Notes: generated from the sequence alone by a model not told the origin. 41,102 bases of DNA from Prochlorococcus sp. HOT208_60m_808M21 (GCA_002026005.1 MWOX01000131.1:1-41102); one strand, 5' to 3'; positions 8,879 to 15,982 are shown, numbered from the stretch's first letter. Translations and numbers: made by a program.

Positions 8879-9009
8879 TCTGATTCTTTATTTCCTTATA
8901 ATAATATAACCTTTAACTGGTTATCTCCAAAACTTTTGAGTATATTTTGTTTATATACGTCAATTTTTTAAATAAGCATATATGCTTTATTAATCACTTG
9001 TAAAGATTA

Positions 9010-10764
9010 GTGTTTAGATCACAATTCTCATATTCAGATTCTAAATCAAGTTATTCGGATCTTCTAGAAGATATTGAGACGGGAAAAATAGAATCAATAT
9101 TTTTTTATCCGAGGCAGAGAGAAATTGATGTTCTGTATAAAAATGGCGATAAATTTAAAATACCTATCCTTTACAACGATCAATTAATCCTTGAAAAGGC
9201 TACTGAAAATAAGGTAAATCTTACTATTAATAATAGTAGAAAAGAAGCCTCAGCTGCTAATTCATTTGCTTCAATAAGTCTTTTCCTGATTTTCATATTA
9301 GCTATAGTCTTAATCTTGAGGAGCACATCAAAATTGGCTTCCAGAGCTTTTGGTTTTACCAAAAATCAAGCTAAATTTTTAACTATTGATGATGTAGAAA
9401 CGAGATTCGATGATGTAGCTGGCGTCCCTGAAGCCGCTGAGGAATTAAAAGAGGTAATAACATTTTTGAAAGAACCAAAGAAATTTGAAAATCTTGGAGC
9501 AAAAGTTCCTAAGGGAGTTCTTCTAATAGGCCCGCCAGGAACAGGTAAAACATTATTAGCTAAAGCAATTGCTGGTGAATCAGGAGTACCTTTTCTCTCA
9601 ATATCGGCATCAGAGTTTGTAGAACTTTTTGTTGGTGTTGGAGCAAGCCGAGTTCGTGATCTGTTCTCTAAGGCTAAGGAAAAATCTCCTTGTATAATTT
9701 TCATTGATGAAATTGATTCCATTGGTAGGCAAAGAGGGTCTGGGATCGGAGGTGGAAATGATGAAAGAGAACAAACCCTTAATCAGCTTCTAACTGAATT
9801 AGATGGTTTTGCTGATAATTCTGGGATTATTGTTTTAGCAGCAACAAATAGACCAGATATTTTGGATTCAGCATTATTAAGACCTGGTAGATTTGATAGG
9901 AAAATTGAAGTAATGCTTCCAGATTTAGATGGAAGAAAAAAAATTCTTTCAGTTCACTCACTTTCCAAACCTCTTTCAAGCGAAGTTGACTTAGGATATT
10001 GGGCTTCTAGAACAGTTGGATTTTCGGGAGCAGATCTTGCAAACTTGATGAACGAGAGTGCTATTCACTGTGCTAGAGACGAATCTAAATTAATCAGTGA
10101 TCTTCATATAGAAAATGCTCTTGATAAAATTACCATTGGCCTGAGAAGTTCTTTAATAACTTCTCCTAATATGAAAAAAATTATTGCTTATAACGAAGTA
10201 GGTAGAGCAATTGTATCTGCTGTGAGAAATGGAATTGAATCAGTTGATAAAATTACGATTTTACCTAGATCTGGATCTATAGGAGGATATACAAAAATAT
10301 GCCCTGACGAAGATGTAATTTCTAGTGGATTGATTTCAAAAAAATTATTATTTTCAAAAATTGAAATTGCTTTAGCTGGAAGAGCAGCAGAAACGATAGT
10401 TTTTGGTGAAGGTGAAATTACACAATGCTCCATAAACGATATCTCTTATGCCACTAATATCGTAAGGGAAATGGTTACAAAATATGGATTTTCAATTATT
10501 GGTCCAATTTCAATGGATTCTGATAATAATGAAATGTATTTAGGAGATGGATTATTTGGAAGAAAGCCTCTCATAGCAGAAAATACCAGTTCAAGAATAG
10601 ATAAGGAAATCATAAATATTTCTAAAATTTCATTAAATAATTCAATAAATATATTGAAAAAAAATAGAGTCTTACTAGATAAATTAGTTGATATACTTTT
10701 AAATCAAGAAACCATAGATAAAAAAGTTTTTAAATTAACAACTTCTAAATTGTTGAAAGTTTGA
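9010..10764 (+). CDS. FtsH-like AAA ATPase with inactivated protease motif (FtsHi-type)
   Basis: 584 residues. A lumenal/periplasmic-type N-domain (1-~85) comes first, with the family segment [16 protein letters not shown]. One membrane helix lies at ~86-104. The AAA ATPase follows: Walker A GPPGTGKT at 174-181, Walker B FIDEID at 231-236, and an arginine-finger segment RPGRFDR ending at ~297, all intact. The M41 peptidase domain is recognisable, but its zinc motif HEXXH reads NEVGR at 395-399, so both histidines are gone and only the Glu remains. The later conserved Asp (in INDISYAT) persists. It should hydrolyse ATP but not peptides, as plant FtsHi proteins do. The GTG start is fixed by an in-frame TAA at 9001. 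The usual first membrane helix is missing. Confidence 0.92.
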   Translation: MFRSQFSYSDSKSSYSDLLEDIETGKIESIFFYPRQREIDVLYKNGDKFKIPILYNDQLILEKATENKVNLTINNSRKEASAANSFASISLFLIFILAIVLILRSTSKLASRAFGFTKNQAKFLTIDDVETRFDDVAGVPEAAEELKEVITFLKEPKKFENLGAKVPKGVLLIGPPGTGKTLLAKAIAGESGVPFLSISASEFVELFVGVGASRVRDLFSKAKEKSPCIIFIDEIDSIGRQRGSGIGGGNDEREQTLNQLLTELDGFADNSGIIVLAATNRPDILDSALLRPGRFDRKIEVMLPDLDGRKKILSVHSLSKPLSSEVDLGYWASRTVGFSGADLANLMNESAIHCARDESKLISDLHIENALDKITIGLRSSLITSPNMKKIIAYNEVGRAIVSAVRNGIESVDKITILPRSGSIGGYTKICPDEDVISSGLISKKLLFSKIEIALAGRAAETIVFGEGEITQCSINDISYATNIVREMVTKYGFSIIGPISMDSDNNEMYLGDGLFGRKPLIAENTSSRIDKEIINISKISLNNSINILKKNRVLLDKLVDILLNQETIDKKVFKLTTSKLLKV

Positions 10765-10796
10765 TTTAATTGCTTTAAATTAAAAAAAATATTTTT

Positions 10797-11549
10797 TTGA
10801 TAATTAAAAACAATACAACTAAATTATTAGTTACACTTTCATTTTTACTTATTCTTCCATTTGTACAAAAACAATGGTTTAATTTGTATTCCCTCAATAT
10901 TAATGATATTTCCTTTTATTCAATTCTTTACTATTTGAGCGGTGCAATATGTCCATCTTTGGTGTATATAAACTCTTTAAAAAAATATACATACTATAAT
11001 TTTAGTAAGGACAAAATACATAGTATAAAAATAATTAAAGGAAAAAGATTATTATTCTTAGTAGCAATAAATTTAATATTTCTCTCTTACTTAATAGCTG
11101 ATTATATATATATAAATTTTGATCTTATATTTAATTTACTTCTTGAAGGAATGAATGTACCAAAACTGGATATTCCACAGTTAAGTTTTTTAATATTTTT
11201 AATTTCTATCCTATTAATTTTTAAGAAATCTAGGTTTCTGTTAAAAAAAATAATATTGGTAAATTTTATTTTGATTTCTCTCTATCTTTGGCATCTTCAA
11301 ATTAATAATATTAGTGTTCATGATCAGTTTCATATTTATAGATATTTTGGTTTAAATGACTTAAATTTTATTAATGTTTTTATCCTAGTCGCCATAGAAA
11401 TTTCTTTTTATACGTGGTCCTTTATATCATATAAAACTAATTTAAGCGATTGGATCGTTCCCAAACCTCAAAAAAGGGATGTTATCCCCTTTTTGAATTT
11501 ATTTATTTTTTATTTTTTTATAATTATTTACTATTCAATACTTGCTTAA
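10797..11549 (+). CDS. Polytopic membrane protein, unknown function
   Basis: 250 residues with about seven hydrophobic stretches: ~9-24, 38-58, 86-105, 128-143, 150-166, 187-206 and 233-249. I do not recognise the family. Polar links are short and Lys-rich. The best start is the TTG at 10797, 32 bases after the stop of the FtsH-like gene, with no good ATG nearby, so the two genes probably share a transcript. Codon use is as AT-rich as the neighbours. A functional partnership with the FtsH-like protein (for example as membrane adaptor or substrate) is only a guess from position. Confidence 0.72.
   Translation: MIIKNNTTKLLVTLSFLLILPFVQKQWFNLYSLNINDISFYSILYYLSGAICPSLVYINSLKKYTYYNFSKDKIHSIKIIKGKRLLFLVAINLIFLSYLIADYIYINFDLIFNLLLEGMNVPKLDIPQLSFLIFLISILLIFKKSRFLLKKIILVNFILISLYLWHLQINNISVHDQFHIYRYFGLNDLNFINVFILVAIEISFYTWSFISYKTNLSDWIVPKPQKRDVIPFLNLFIFYFFIIIYYSILA
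11470..11496 (-). terminator. Probable intrinsic terminator of the peroxiredoxin gene
   Basis: Read on the minus strand, a hairpin with arms GGGAT and ATCCC around AAC is preceded by an A-run and followed by six T, about 70 bases after the peroxiredoxin stop codon. This is the classic A-tract/stem/T-tract form and would work partly in both directions. It lies inside the 3' end of the convergent membrane-protein gene. Confidence 0.55.
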
Positions 11550-11564
11550 ATGTTTCTAATTCTT

Positions 11565-12149
11565 CTATAGCGCAGAAAAATATTCCTTACTACCTTTAGG
11601 GTCCTCTAACATTGTTTTTTCCCCAGGGGTCCAGTTTGCTGGACATACTTCATCGGGGTTTGCCGCAACGTATTGATAACCTTGAAGAATCCTTAACGTT
11701 TCATCAACATTTCTACCTACAGGAGCCTTGTTAACTGTCGTATGCATAACTACTCCTTCGGGATTGATAAGAAATAAACCTCTATCAGCCTCCCCATCAT
11801 CATTTAGAACATTGTAAGCCTGGCAAATTTCTCTTTTTAAGTCAGAAACTAATGGATAGTTAATATCACCTATACCACCTTCATTTCTTGGGGTTTGTAT
11901 CCAAGCCAAATGACAGTGCTTGCTATCAACTGATACTCCAAGTATTTCCGTATTAAGTGCTGAGAAATCTTGGTATCTATCACTAAATGCAGTGATTTCA
12001 GTTGGACATACAAATGTAAAATCTAGTGGGTAAAAGAAGAGAACAACCCATTTACCTCTTAGACCTGAAAGTGTAATCTCCTTAAACTCTTGATCATATA
12101 CTGCTGTAGCACTAAAGTCTGGTGCTTCTTGGCCAACTTTTAAGCTCAT
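11565..12149 (-). CDS. Typical 2-Cys peroxiredoxin
   Basis: 194 residues. Reduces H2O2 and alkyl hydroperoxides using thioredoxin; cytoplasmic. The peroxidatic Cys48 sits in [13 protein letters not shown] and the resolving Cys169 in EVCPANW. A GGIG loop and a C-terminal YF (KEYFSAL) are both present, the features linked to sensitivity to over-oxidation in this family. Its codons are less AT-biased than those of neighbouring hypothetical genes, which suggests high expression. A single-gene transcript is likely: the promoter lies in the gap after 12149 and a terminator-like hairpin lies at 11470-11496. Confidence 0.95.
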   Translation of the reverse strand: MSLKVGQEAPDFSATAVYDQEFKEITLSGLRGKWVVLFFYPLDFTFVCPTEITAFSDRYQDFSALNTEILGVSVDSKHCHLAWIQTPRNEGGIGDINYPLVSDLKREICQAYNVLNDDGEADRGLFLINPEGVVMHTTVNKAPVGRNVDETLRILQGYQYVAANPDEVCPANWTPGEKTMLEDPKGSKEYFSAL

Positions 12150-12247
12150 GAAAAATTTGTCCTTATTTAAATTATGTATGGTCTGTTTGACCGTAATAAG
12201 TATTATAATTTTATTAATAATGAATTAGCAAGTTTTTTTTTATTTCA

Positions 12248-12373
12248 ATGAAATGGCATTATTCCTTTACTAGGAAATTTACAATTTTGAATCACAATAA
12301 ACTTTTAAAAAATCTCAAAAAGGAGTTAATTAAATATCCCATTAACAGGCTTGACAATAAAAATTCGAATTAA
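12248..12373 (+). CDS. Possible small basic protein (41 aa)
   Basis: Short open frame from ATG 12248 to TAA 12371-12373. The product is Lys/Asn-rich and basic with no hydrophobic segment or known motif. It lies in the ~300-base gap between the peroxiredoxin promoter region and the next small gene. Support is only an intact frame in an AT-rich stretch where stops are frequent, so it may be chance. If it is rejected, 12150-12451 holds only promoter sequence as far as I can see. Confidence 0.3.
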   Translation: MKWHYSFTRKFTILNHNKLLKNLKKELIKYPINRLDNKNSN

Positions 12374-12416
12374 AAGAAATTTTATTTTATTTAAGATTCC
12401 TTAAAATTTAACTCTC

Positions 12417-12422
12417 TATAAT
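12417..12422 (+). promoter_or_regulatory. -10 box (TATAAT)
   Basis: A perfect TATAAT lies 29 bases before the ATG at 12452, giving a leader of about 22 bases. No clear -35 is visible, which is common for picocyanobacterial promoters. Confidence 0.45.
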
Positions 12423-12451
12423 TAGAAATATTCTTTTTAATATTTTTAATT

Positions 12452-12610
12452 ATGGCTAAATATATTGAAAGACTAAAGGAAAAAGTTAAAATAAAAAAAT
12501 TTGATTCTAATCAGCCAATTGGAGCTTGGATTTTTGTTGTAATTTTGAATATAGTTGGATTTGCGGGTTATTTTTACTTAAAGGTAAATCATATACAACT
12601 AGGTAGTTAA
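12452..12610 (+). CDS. Small single-helix membrane protein (52 aa)
   Basis: A basic N-terminus (residues 1-18, rich in Lys) is followed by one hydrophobic helix at ~23-42 (IGAWIFVVILNIVGFAGYFY) and a short polar tail. The Lys-rich side suggests an N-in topology. No family is recognised. Support comes from a perfect -10 box a suitable distance upstream and a typical membrane-protein composition. It is convergent with the gene at 12615 with a gap of four bases. Confidence 0.58.
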   Translation: MAKYIERLKEKVKIKKFDSNQPIGAWIFVVILNIVGFAGYFYLKVNHIQLGS

Positions 12611-12614
12611 AAAC

Positions 12615-12836
12615 TTATCTTATTTCCTTCTTAATTGAGCGACAAAAATTTTTTAGTCTTTCATTCCTCGTTAAGTCAGGTAAAGTCCATATTGATTCTG
12701 TCTCTGGTAATGGATCTTTGCTCCATTCTTTGAATTCTTCCATTATCGAATCATTATTTAATTTTGATGTATACTTTTTTCGTTTTTTTAAATATTTTCT
12801 TATCACTGTAAGATTTGCCTTAATATATTCCCTCAT
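12615..12836 (-). CDS. Small basic hypothetical protein (73 aa)
   Basis: Soluble, highly charged and predicted helical. A Lys/Arg-rich N-terminal half (KYLKKRKKYTSKL) is followed by a Trp-containing segment (EEFKEWSKDPLPETESIWTLPDL) and a basic C-terminus. No known domain is seen. Composition and a frame that persists on the minus strand favour this over the longer plus-strand frame across 12718-12981, whose predicted product looks unlike a protein. Confidence 0.55.
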   Translation of the reverse strand: MREYIKANLTVIRKYLKKRKKYTSKLNNDSIMEEFKEWSKDPLPETESIWTLPDLTRNERLKNFCRSIKKEIR

Positions 12837-12898
12837 AAAAAAAATTATGCTTATATTAATTTATCATTTAGGAAGTTCTTATTTAAAGAAAAGATTAA

Positions 12899-13069
12899 TT
12901 AGACATTTTGAACTGCTTGAAAAAGTCCAAACGAATAACCTCCAATTAAGATCCAGCCAAGTACGCTGGATATTATTGTAGATCTTCTATTATGTCTCCT
13001 TAAAGCTGATTCAATCATTTCATTAACTTCATCTCTATTAAGGTAATCTTTCTTGGAGTTTTTTTTCAT
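12899..13069 (-). CDS. Small single-helix membrane protein (56 aa)
   Basis: From ATG 13069 to TAA at 12901-12899. The N-terminal ~30 residues are charged (KKNSKKDYLNRDEVNEMIESALRR split by polar residues). One membrane helix follows at ~31-50 (STIISSVLGWILIGGYSFGL). An N-in orientation is expected from the Arg cluster. Unknown family. It was found by reading the minus strand and is too short for a simple length cutoff. Confidence 0.58.
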   Translation of the reverse strand: MKKNSKKDYLNRDEVNEMIESALRRHNRRSTIISSVLGWILIGGYSFGLFQAVQNV

Positions 13070-13252
13070 TTTTTTCTTTTTACAATAAACGAATTTATAA
13101 AAAACTGAGCTTAAGATATTTTCATATAAGTAAAAGTTTTATTTTTGATGATTTTATAAATATTTTTTATATTTAGCATAAAAAATATAATGAAATTTTT
13201 AAAATTATAATTTAAAGTATTTGAATTGAAGGATCATAGTTTTTTACAAACA

Positions 13253-13429
13253 ATGAATATTAATGATAAATCTGTTTTAGAAATGCTTAATAAACTAATT
13301 GCCATTAACAGGCTAAATAAAACTCAAATTCTGCAAATGGTGAATTTAGTTTCAATATCAAATGATTTCAATGATTTAAATGATAATTTGAAATGGGAAA
13401 GTTCTAAATCATTCAATCAAAATATTTAA
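13253..13429 (+). CDS. Small hypothetical protein (58 aa)
   Basis: ATG at 13253; an in-frame TTG at 13226 would add nine residues. The product is mostly helical and soluble (VLEMLNKLIAINRLNKTQIL), with an Asn/Asp-rich C-terminal third. Pattern NKTQILQMVNL suggests a small helix-turn-helix-like bundle, but this is not strong enough to call DNA binding. No neighbours with known function. Confidence 0.42.
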   Translation: MNINDKSVLEMLNKLIAINRLNKTQILQMVNLVSISNDFNDLNDNLKWESSKSFNQNI

Positions 13430-13539
13430 AATACATAAACTCATTGTTTGATAATTATTAATTTTTAAAATTTACATAAGATATACTAAATAGTTAATTC
13501 AATTAAATAAGAGTTTTATAAATAATTTATATAAGCAAT

Positions 13540-13713
13540 TCAAATAAATTTTTGATAGTAATTTTCCTTATAAGAAACTTGTTCTTGATTACTATAATTA
13601 AGAGTTGTTTTCTTATCCTTGCTAAATGATTTAATCAATATTGTAGAAGTGATTATTATTATTAGTATTATTAGTAAATCTCCAACAGTAATCCCTCTCT
13701 CCTTTAGATTCAT
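13540..13713 (-). CDS. Small single-helix membrane protein (57 aa)
   Basis: From ATG 13713 to TGA at 13542-13540. It begins MNLKERGITVGDLLIILIII, so a charged seven-residue head leads straight into an Ile-rich membrane helix (~9-28), followed by a polar tail rich in Lys, Asn, Gln and Tyr. A GAGAGG-like sequence is encoded inside the start region rather than upstream. The MNLKERG-VGDLL opening resembles a small picocyanobacterial membrane-protein family I recall without a named function. Confidence 0.6.
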   Translation of the reverse strand: MNLKERGITVGDLLIILIIIITSTILIKSFSKDKKTTLNYSNQEQVSYKENYYQKFI

Positions 13714-13875
13714 GATAAAACATATATTTTGTTTAAATATAGCCTTTATTATTTAATAAACTAATATTTTTTACAAACGTGCTAAATAAACATATGAAGG
13801 AAATATAAAAAGAATATAAAAATATTGAGACTATAACCTTCTAAGTCATATAAAAAAAATAGATAAATTCATAAT

Positions 13876-14055
13876 ATGGAAGTCAAAAAAAAAATTAGTA
13901 GTTCTAACACTCCTTATTTTTTCTCTAAAGAGATGATTATCACAAAAAAATCACTTAACGAAAATCAACTCAAATTTACTTATCAAAAACAGTTAATCTC
14001 AGACTTAGATAATAAGCACAAGGAATGGTCAAAATCGATTAGCAGTAAATTTTAA
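13876..14055 (+). CDS. Small basic hypothetical protein (59 aa)
   Basis: ATG 13876 to TAA 14053-14055. A soluble, Lys/Ser-rich product with a plausible C-terminal helix (LISDLDNKHKEWSKSI). No known motif. Its TAA stop overlaps the TAA stop of the convergent gene at 14052-14204 in a shared TTAA, an arrangement seen elsewhere in this window between well-supported genes. Confidence 0.48.
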   Translation: MEVKKKISSSNTPYFFSKEMIITKKSLNENQLKFTYQKQLISDLDNKHKEWSKSISSKF

Positions 14056-14204
14056 AAGCTTTCGTTTATTATATTTAAAAGTTTATTTCTTTTAATTGTA
14101 TTTTTTTCTTCCCAATTAAGTGTTATATCATCATTAATGATAGGTTTTGCTTCATAAGCTAGATACCAAAGAATAAATCCGACAGGAAATAATAAAATAT
14201 GCAT
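14052..14204 (-). CDS. Small membrane-anchored protein (50 aa)
   Basis: ATG 14204 to TAA at 14054-14052. The N-terminus is a hydrophobic helix (MHILLFPVGFILWYLAYEA), then a polar, charged tail. It could be an anchored peptide or an uncleaved signal. Unknown family. It is convergent with the 59-residue gene and shares the TTAA stop overlap. It is divergent from the RHH regulator gene, whose promoter lies in the 14205-14279 gap. Confidence 0.5.
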   Translation of the reverse strand: MHILLFPVGFILWYLAYEAKPIINDDITLNWEEKNTIKRNKLLNIINESF

Positions 14205-14244
14205 AGCAAAATTAGTTGACTTAAATCAAATATAGTGCAACACT

Positions 14245-14250
14245 TATAAT
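14245..14250 (+). promoter_or_regulatory. -10 box (TATAAT) of the RHH regulator gene
   Basis: A perfect TATAAT lies 30 bases before the ATG at 14280, so transcription should begin near 14257, inside the palindrome listed next. No convincing -35 box is visible. Confidence 0.55.
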
Positions 14251-14255
14251 GTGCA

Positions 14256-14266
14256 AGTGTCACACT
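14256..14266. promoter_or_regulatory. Putative operator: palindrome AGTGTCACACT overlapping the transcription start
   Basis: Perfect 5+1+5 inverted repeat placed 5 bases after the -10 box, where bound protein would block initiation. The same 11 bases occur again at 14648-14658, directly after the regulator's stop codon. A partly related inverted pair (ACACTT and AAGTGT) flanks the -10 box at 14240-14260. It is probably the binding site of the adjacent RHH protein. Confidence 0.55.
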
Positions 14267-14279
14267 AATTTTTTTAATT

Positions 14280-14645
14280 ATGCCCTCTCCGAGGAAAAGA
14301 ATTGGTTTTTTGCCAAGTGAAGAAGTTCATGAAATTATTGAAAAATTGTGTACAGCTAATGAGTTTAGTCAGTCAAAAGTCACAGGTTTATTGGTTGAGG
14401 AAGCGTTAAGGTCTCGAGGTGTGTTAAATGAATCTTATGGTCAAAATCAGAATAATAATAAGGATTTTATAAACTTTTCTTTTGACCACGAAACATTTTC
14501 TGAAAATAATAGTTCTTCACTTAATGTGGACGAATATGCAGTTAATAAAAAAGTACTATCTGATGATATCAAAATGATGCATGAATTTATTGAGTTTAAG
14601 TATTTTAAGAAAGTTATGAAGCGAAATAACAACATTATTGAATAA
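14280..14645 (+). CDS. Ribbon-helix-helix (CopG/Arc-like) DNA-binding regulator, probable
   Basis: 121 residues. The N-terminus (residues ~4-50) has the RHH pattern: a short basic strand RKRIGFLPS, helix EEVHEIIEKLCTAN, then helix SQSKVTGLLVEEALRSRG. Residues ~50-90 are Asn/Ser-rich linker, and the C-terminal third is a charged helical segment (DDIKMMHEFIEFKYFKKVMKR) that might oligomerise. RHH proteins bind operators as dimers through the strand. A palindrome at the probable transcription start and another just past the stop codon suggest autoregulation. No toxin-like partner is visible: the next genes encode a small acidic protein and a thioredoxin, about 270 bases away. Confidence 0.7.
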   Translation: MPSPRKRIGFLPSEEVHEIIEKLCTANEFSQSKVTGLLVEEALRSRGVLNESYGQNQNNNKDFINFSFDHETFSENNSSSLNVDEYAVNKKVLSDDIKMMHEFIEFKYFKKVMKRNNNIIE

Positions 14646-14646
14646 A

Positions 14647-14659
14647 TAGTGTCACACTA
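14647..14659. promoter_or_regulatory. Second copy of the palindrome (TAGTGTCACACTA)
   Basis: Perfect 6+1+6 inverted repeat beginning two bases after the regulator's TAA stop. Its central 11 bases are identical to the element at 14256-14266. It could be a second operator (looping over the gene) or a site controlling transcription downstream. Confidence 0.5.
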
Positions 14660-14782
14660 TTAATGTTTATATAGGAATGCTTTTCAATGGAATTTAGAAA
14701 TTAAATAGAGATAAATATTTTTTAATATTTCTAATCAACTTCTTAAAGAAGGATCCATTATAAATTGAATCTTTAAAAATTA

Positions 14783-14823
14783 AGCGGACTAAATCCTCGT
14801 GGAGATATGAACCTTAGCCCGCT
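14783..14823. other. Structured inverted repeat, possible small RNA or terminator
   Basis: Arms AGCGG-A-CTAA and TTAG-C-CCGCT pair with one internal mismatch. A smaller hairpin (CTC-GTG-GAG) sits inside. It is conspicuously GC-rich for this window. Poly-A/T tracts lie on both sides, but no run of T follows directly on either strand, so a simple intrinsic terminator is not clear. No other element is seen in 14660-14913. Confidence 0.42.
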
Positions 14824-14913
14824 ATAAAAAAATAGCAATAAAAAAATATAAATACAATAAGAATGTAGAATTACTTTTGATTTAAAATTGTATTATAAAA
14901 ACTCAAAATATAA

Positions 14914-15066
14914 ATGGCAGTAAGTGAATTAAATGAAGATACACAGGATCAAATATGTGATCTTATTGAAAATCTTCAGCAAATAGAGAAACTTAAAAAT
15001 AAAGATATACGAATTTTGCTTGATAAGGTAGTAAGAAAATATGGAGGAAAAGTAGTAAATAAATGA
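14914..15066 (+). CDS. Small acidic/basic helical protein (50 aa), coupled to the next gene
   Basis: ATG 14914 to TGA 15064-15066. An acidic N-terminal half (VSELNEDTQDQICDLIENLQ) is followed by a basic helix (KNKDIRILLDKVVRKYGGKVVNK). One Cys is at residue 14. No known family. Its stop overlaps the start of the thioredoxin-like gene (ATGA at 15063-15066), so the two are translationally coupled, which strengthens the case that this small frame is real. Confidence 0.6.
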   Translation: MAVSELNEDTQDQICDLIENLQQIEKLKNKDIRILLDKVVRKYGGKVVNK

Positions 15067-15452
15067 AACACCTATTAATCCCACTATTAGTTTTGCTTCC
15101 TTTCTCAAACGTTGTAAATAGCTCCCACTTAAATAATCAGAGAGAACTTATAGTCACCTCAGAAAGCACTAGGGAATCAATCGAGTTGGCAAAATACCTC
15201 AAAGATAATGGTGTAGTTAAATATTCAGCATATTGGTGTCCTAATTGCCTTAATCAAAGTGAATTATTTGGTAAGCAAGCTTATAGAGAACTTAATGTGG
15301 TTGAATGTGCAAGAGATGGCATAAACAGTCAAACTCAGTTATGTATTGATAAAAAAATTAAAGGGTTTCCCACATGGGAAATAAATGGAAAACTAATTTT
15401 AGGTGTACTTTCACTAAAAGATTTATCAAAGTTGACTGGATTTAAGAATTAA
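15063..15452 (+). CDS. Secreted thioredoxin-fold protein of the VKOR-associated type
   Basis: 129 residues. An N-terminal signal sequence (KHLLIPLLVLLPFSNVV, cleavage possible near 20) is followed by a thioredoxin-like domain with a redox pair CPNC at 59-62 (YSAYWCPNC). A second Cys pair is at ~82 and ~94 (VVECARDG and QLCIDK), with a cis-Pro region at GFPTWEI. This sequence pattern matches the thioredoxin domain that in many cyanobacteria is fused to the C-terminus of VKOR, where it receives disulfides to oxidise exported proteins. Here it stands alone, so it probably acts in the thylakoid lumen or periplasm as a disulfide carrier. No VKOR gene is in the window. Confidence 0.8.
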   Translation: MKHLLIPLLVLLPFSNVVNSSHLNNQRELIVTSESTRESIELAKYLKDNGVVKYSAYWCPNCLNQSELFGKQAYRELNVVECARDGINSQTQLCIDKKIKGFPTWEINGKLILGVLSLKDLSKLTGFKN

Positions 15453-15475
15453 GAAAAATGTAAGATGATTAATGG

Positions 15476-15625
15476 CTAGATATTAAAGGTTATTTCTTGA
15501 GTACCTTTCATACATTCTCCAGTTGGATAGTTAATTACTTTTTTTGATATTAATCCAATACTTATAGCAACTATTCCAATACCAAATAAAGCTCTTGTTC
15601 TTTTGCTTGTGATAAGATATTTCAT
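15476..15625 (-). CDS. Small single-helix membrane protein (49 aa)
   Basis: ATG 15625 to TAG at 15478-15476. A basic head (KYLITSKRTR) precedes one membrane helix (~12-27, ALFGIGIVAISIGLI). A short tail with one Cys (PTGECMKGTQEI) follows. N-in topology is expected. Unknown family. It is convergent with the thioredoxin-like gene. The gap 15626-15850 upstream holds only AT-rich sequence and a possible promoter for the next gene. Confidence 0.52.
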   Translation of the reverse strand: MKYLITSKRTRALFGIGIVAISIGLISKKVINYPTGECMKGTQEITFNI

Positions 15626-15821
15626 TAGGTATTTATTAACTAATAAATAGAAGGAAATATTAATTATAACGTTTATTTTTTTTGTTAAAAAAAAACAAGT
15701 AACCCTTTATCTATAATTTTTTAAAATAAGTTTTAGATATTAGTTATCTTGATAATCCTTAATCAATAAATGCTTTTGTATCTTTTTTTCATTATTTTTA
15801 GTTTGAATTTGACAGTCTTTT

Positions 15822-15827
15822 TATAAT
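15822..15827 (+). promoter_or_regulatory. -10 box (TATAAT)
   Basis: A perfect TATAAT gives a predicted start near 15834 and a leader of about 17 bases before the ATG at 15851. A TTGACA lies at 15809-15814 but is only seven bases away, too close to be its -35 partner. Confidence 0.4.
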
Positions 15828-15850
15828 TAAAATGAGACTTTTATTTTTTT

Positions 15851-15982
15851 ATGAAAAAAAAAGAATTTAATGTGACTCAAGGAATGGCTTTGTTACTTTT
15901 GAAGCCATTAAATTTACCCGCTAACTACGTCCTAAATCTCATAATTTATATAACTAATCCTAGTAACAATATTGGATACTAA
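15851..15982 (+). CDS. Possible small protein (43 aa)
   Basis: ATG 15851 to TAA 15980-15982. The first residues are MKKKEFNVTQGMALLLLKPL, followed by a moderately hydrophobic stretch (NYVLNLIIYITNP). No family recognised. A TATAAT at 15822 and a stop codon overlapping that of the convergent DUF1651 gene (shared CTAA) give modest support. It may be chance. Confidence 0.38.
   Translation: MKKKEFNVTQGMALLLLKPLNLPANYVLNLIIYITNPSNNIGY

Noticed and set aside
12718-12981. 87-residue plus-strand open frame
   Set aside because: It runs antisense over two more credible minus-strand genes (12615-12836, 12899-13069) and its product is low in charged pattern and shows no domain.
15809-15827. TTGACA followed by TATAAT as a sigma70 promoter
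   Set aside because: The spacing is only seven bases instead of about 17, so the two boxes cannot serve one promoter; only the TATAAT is kept.
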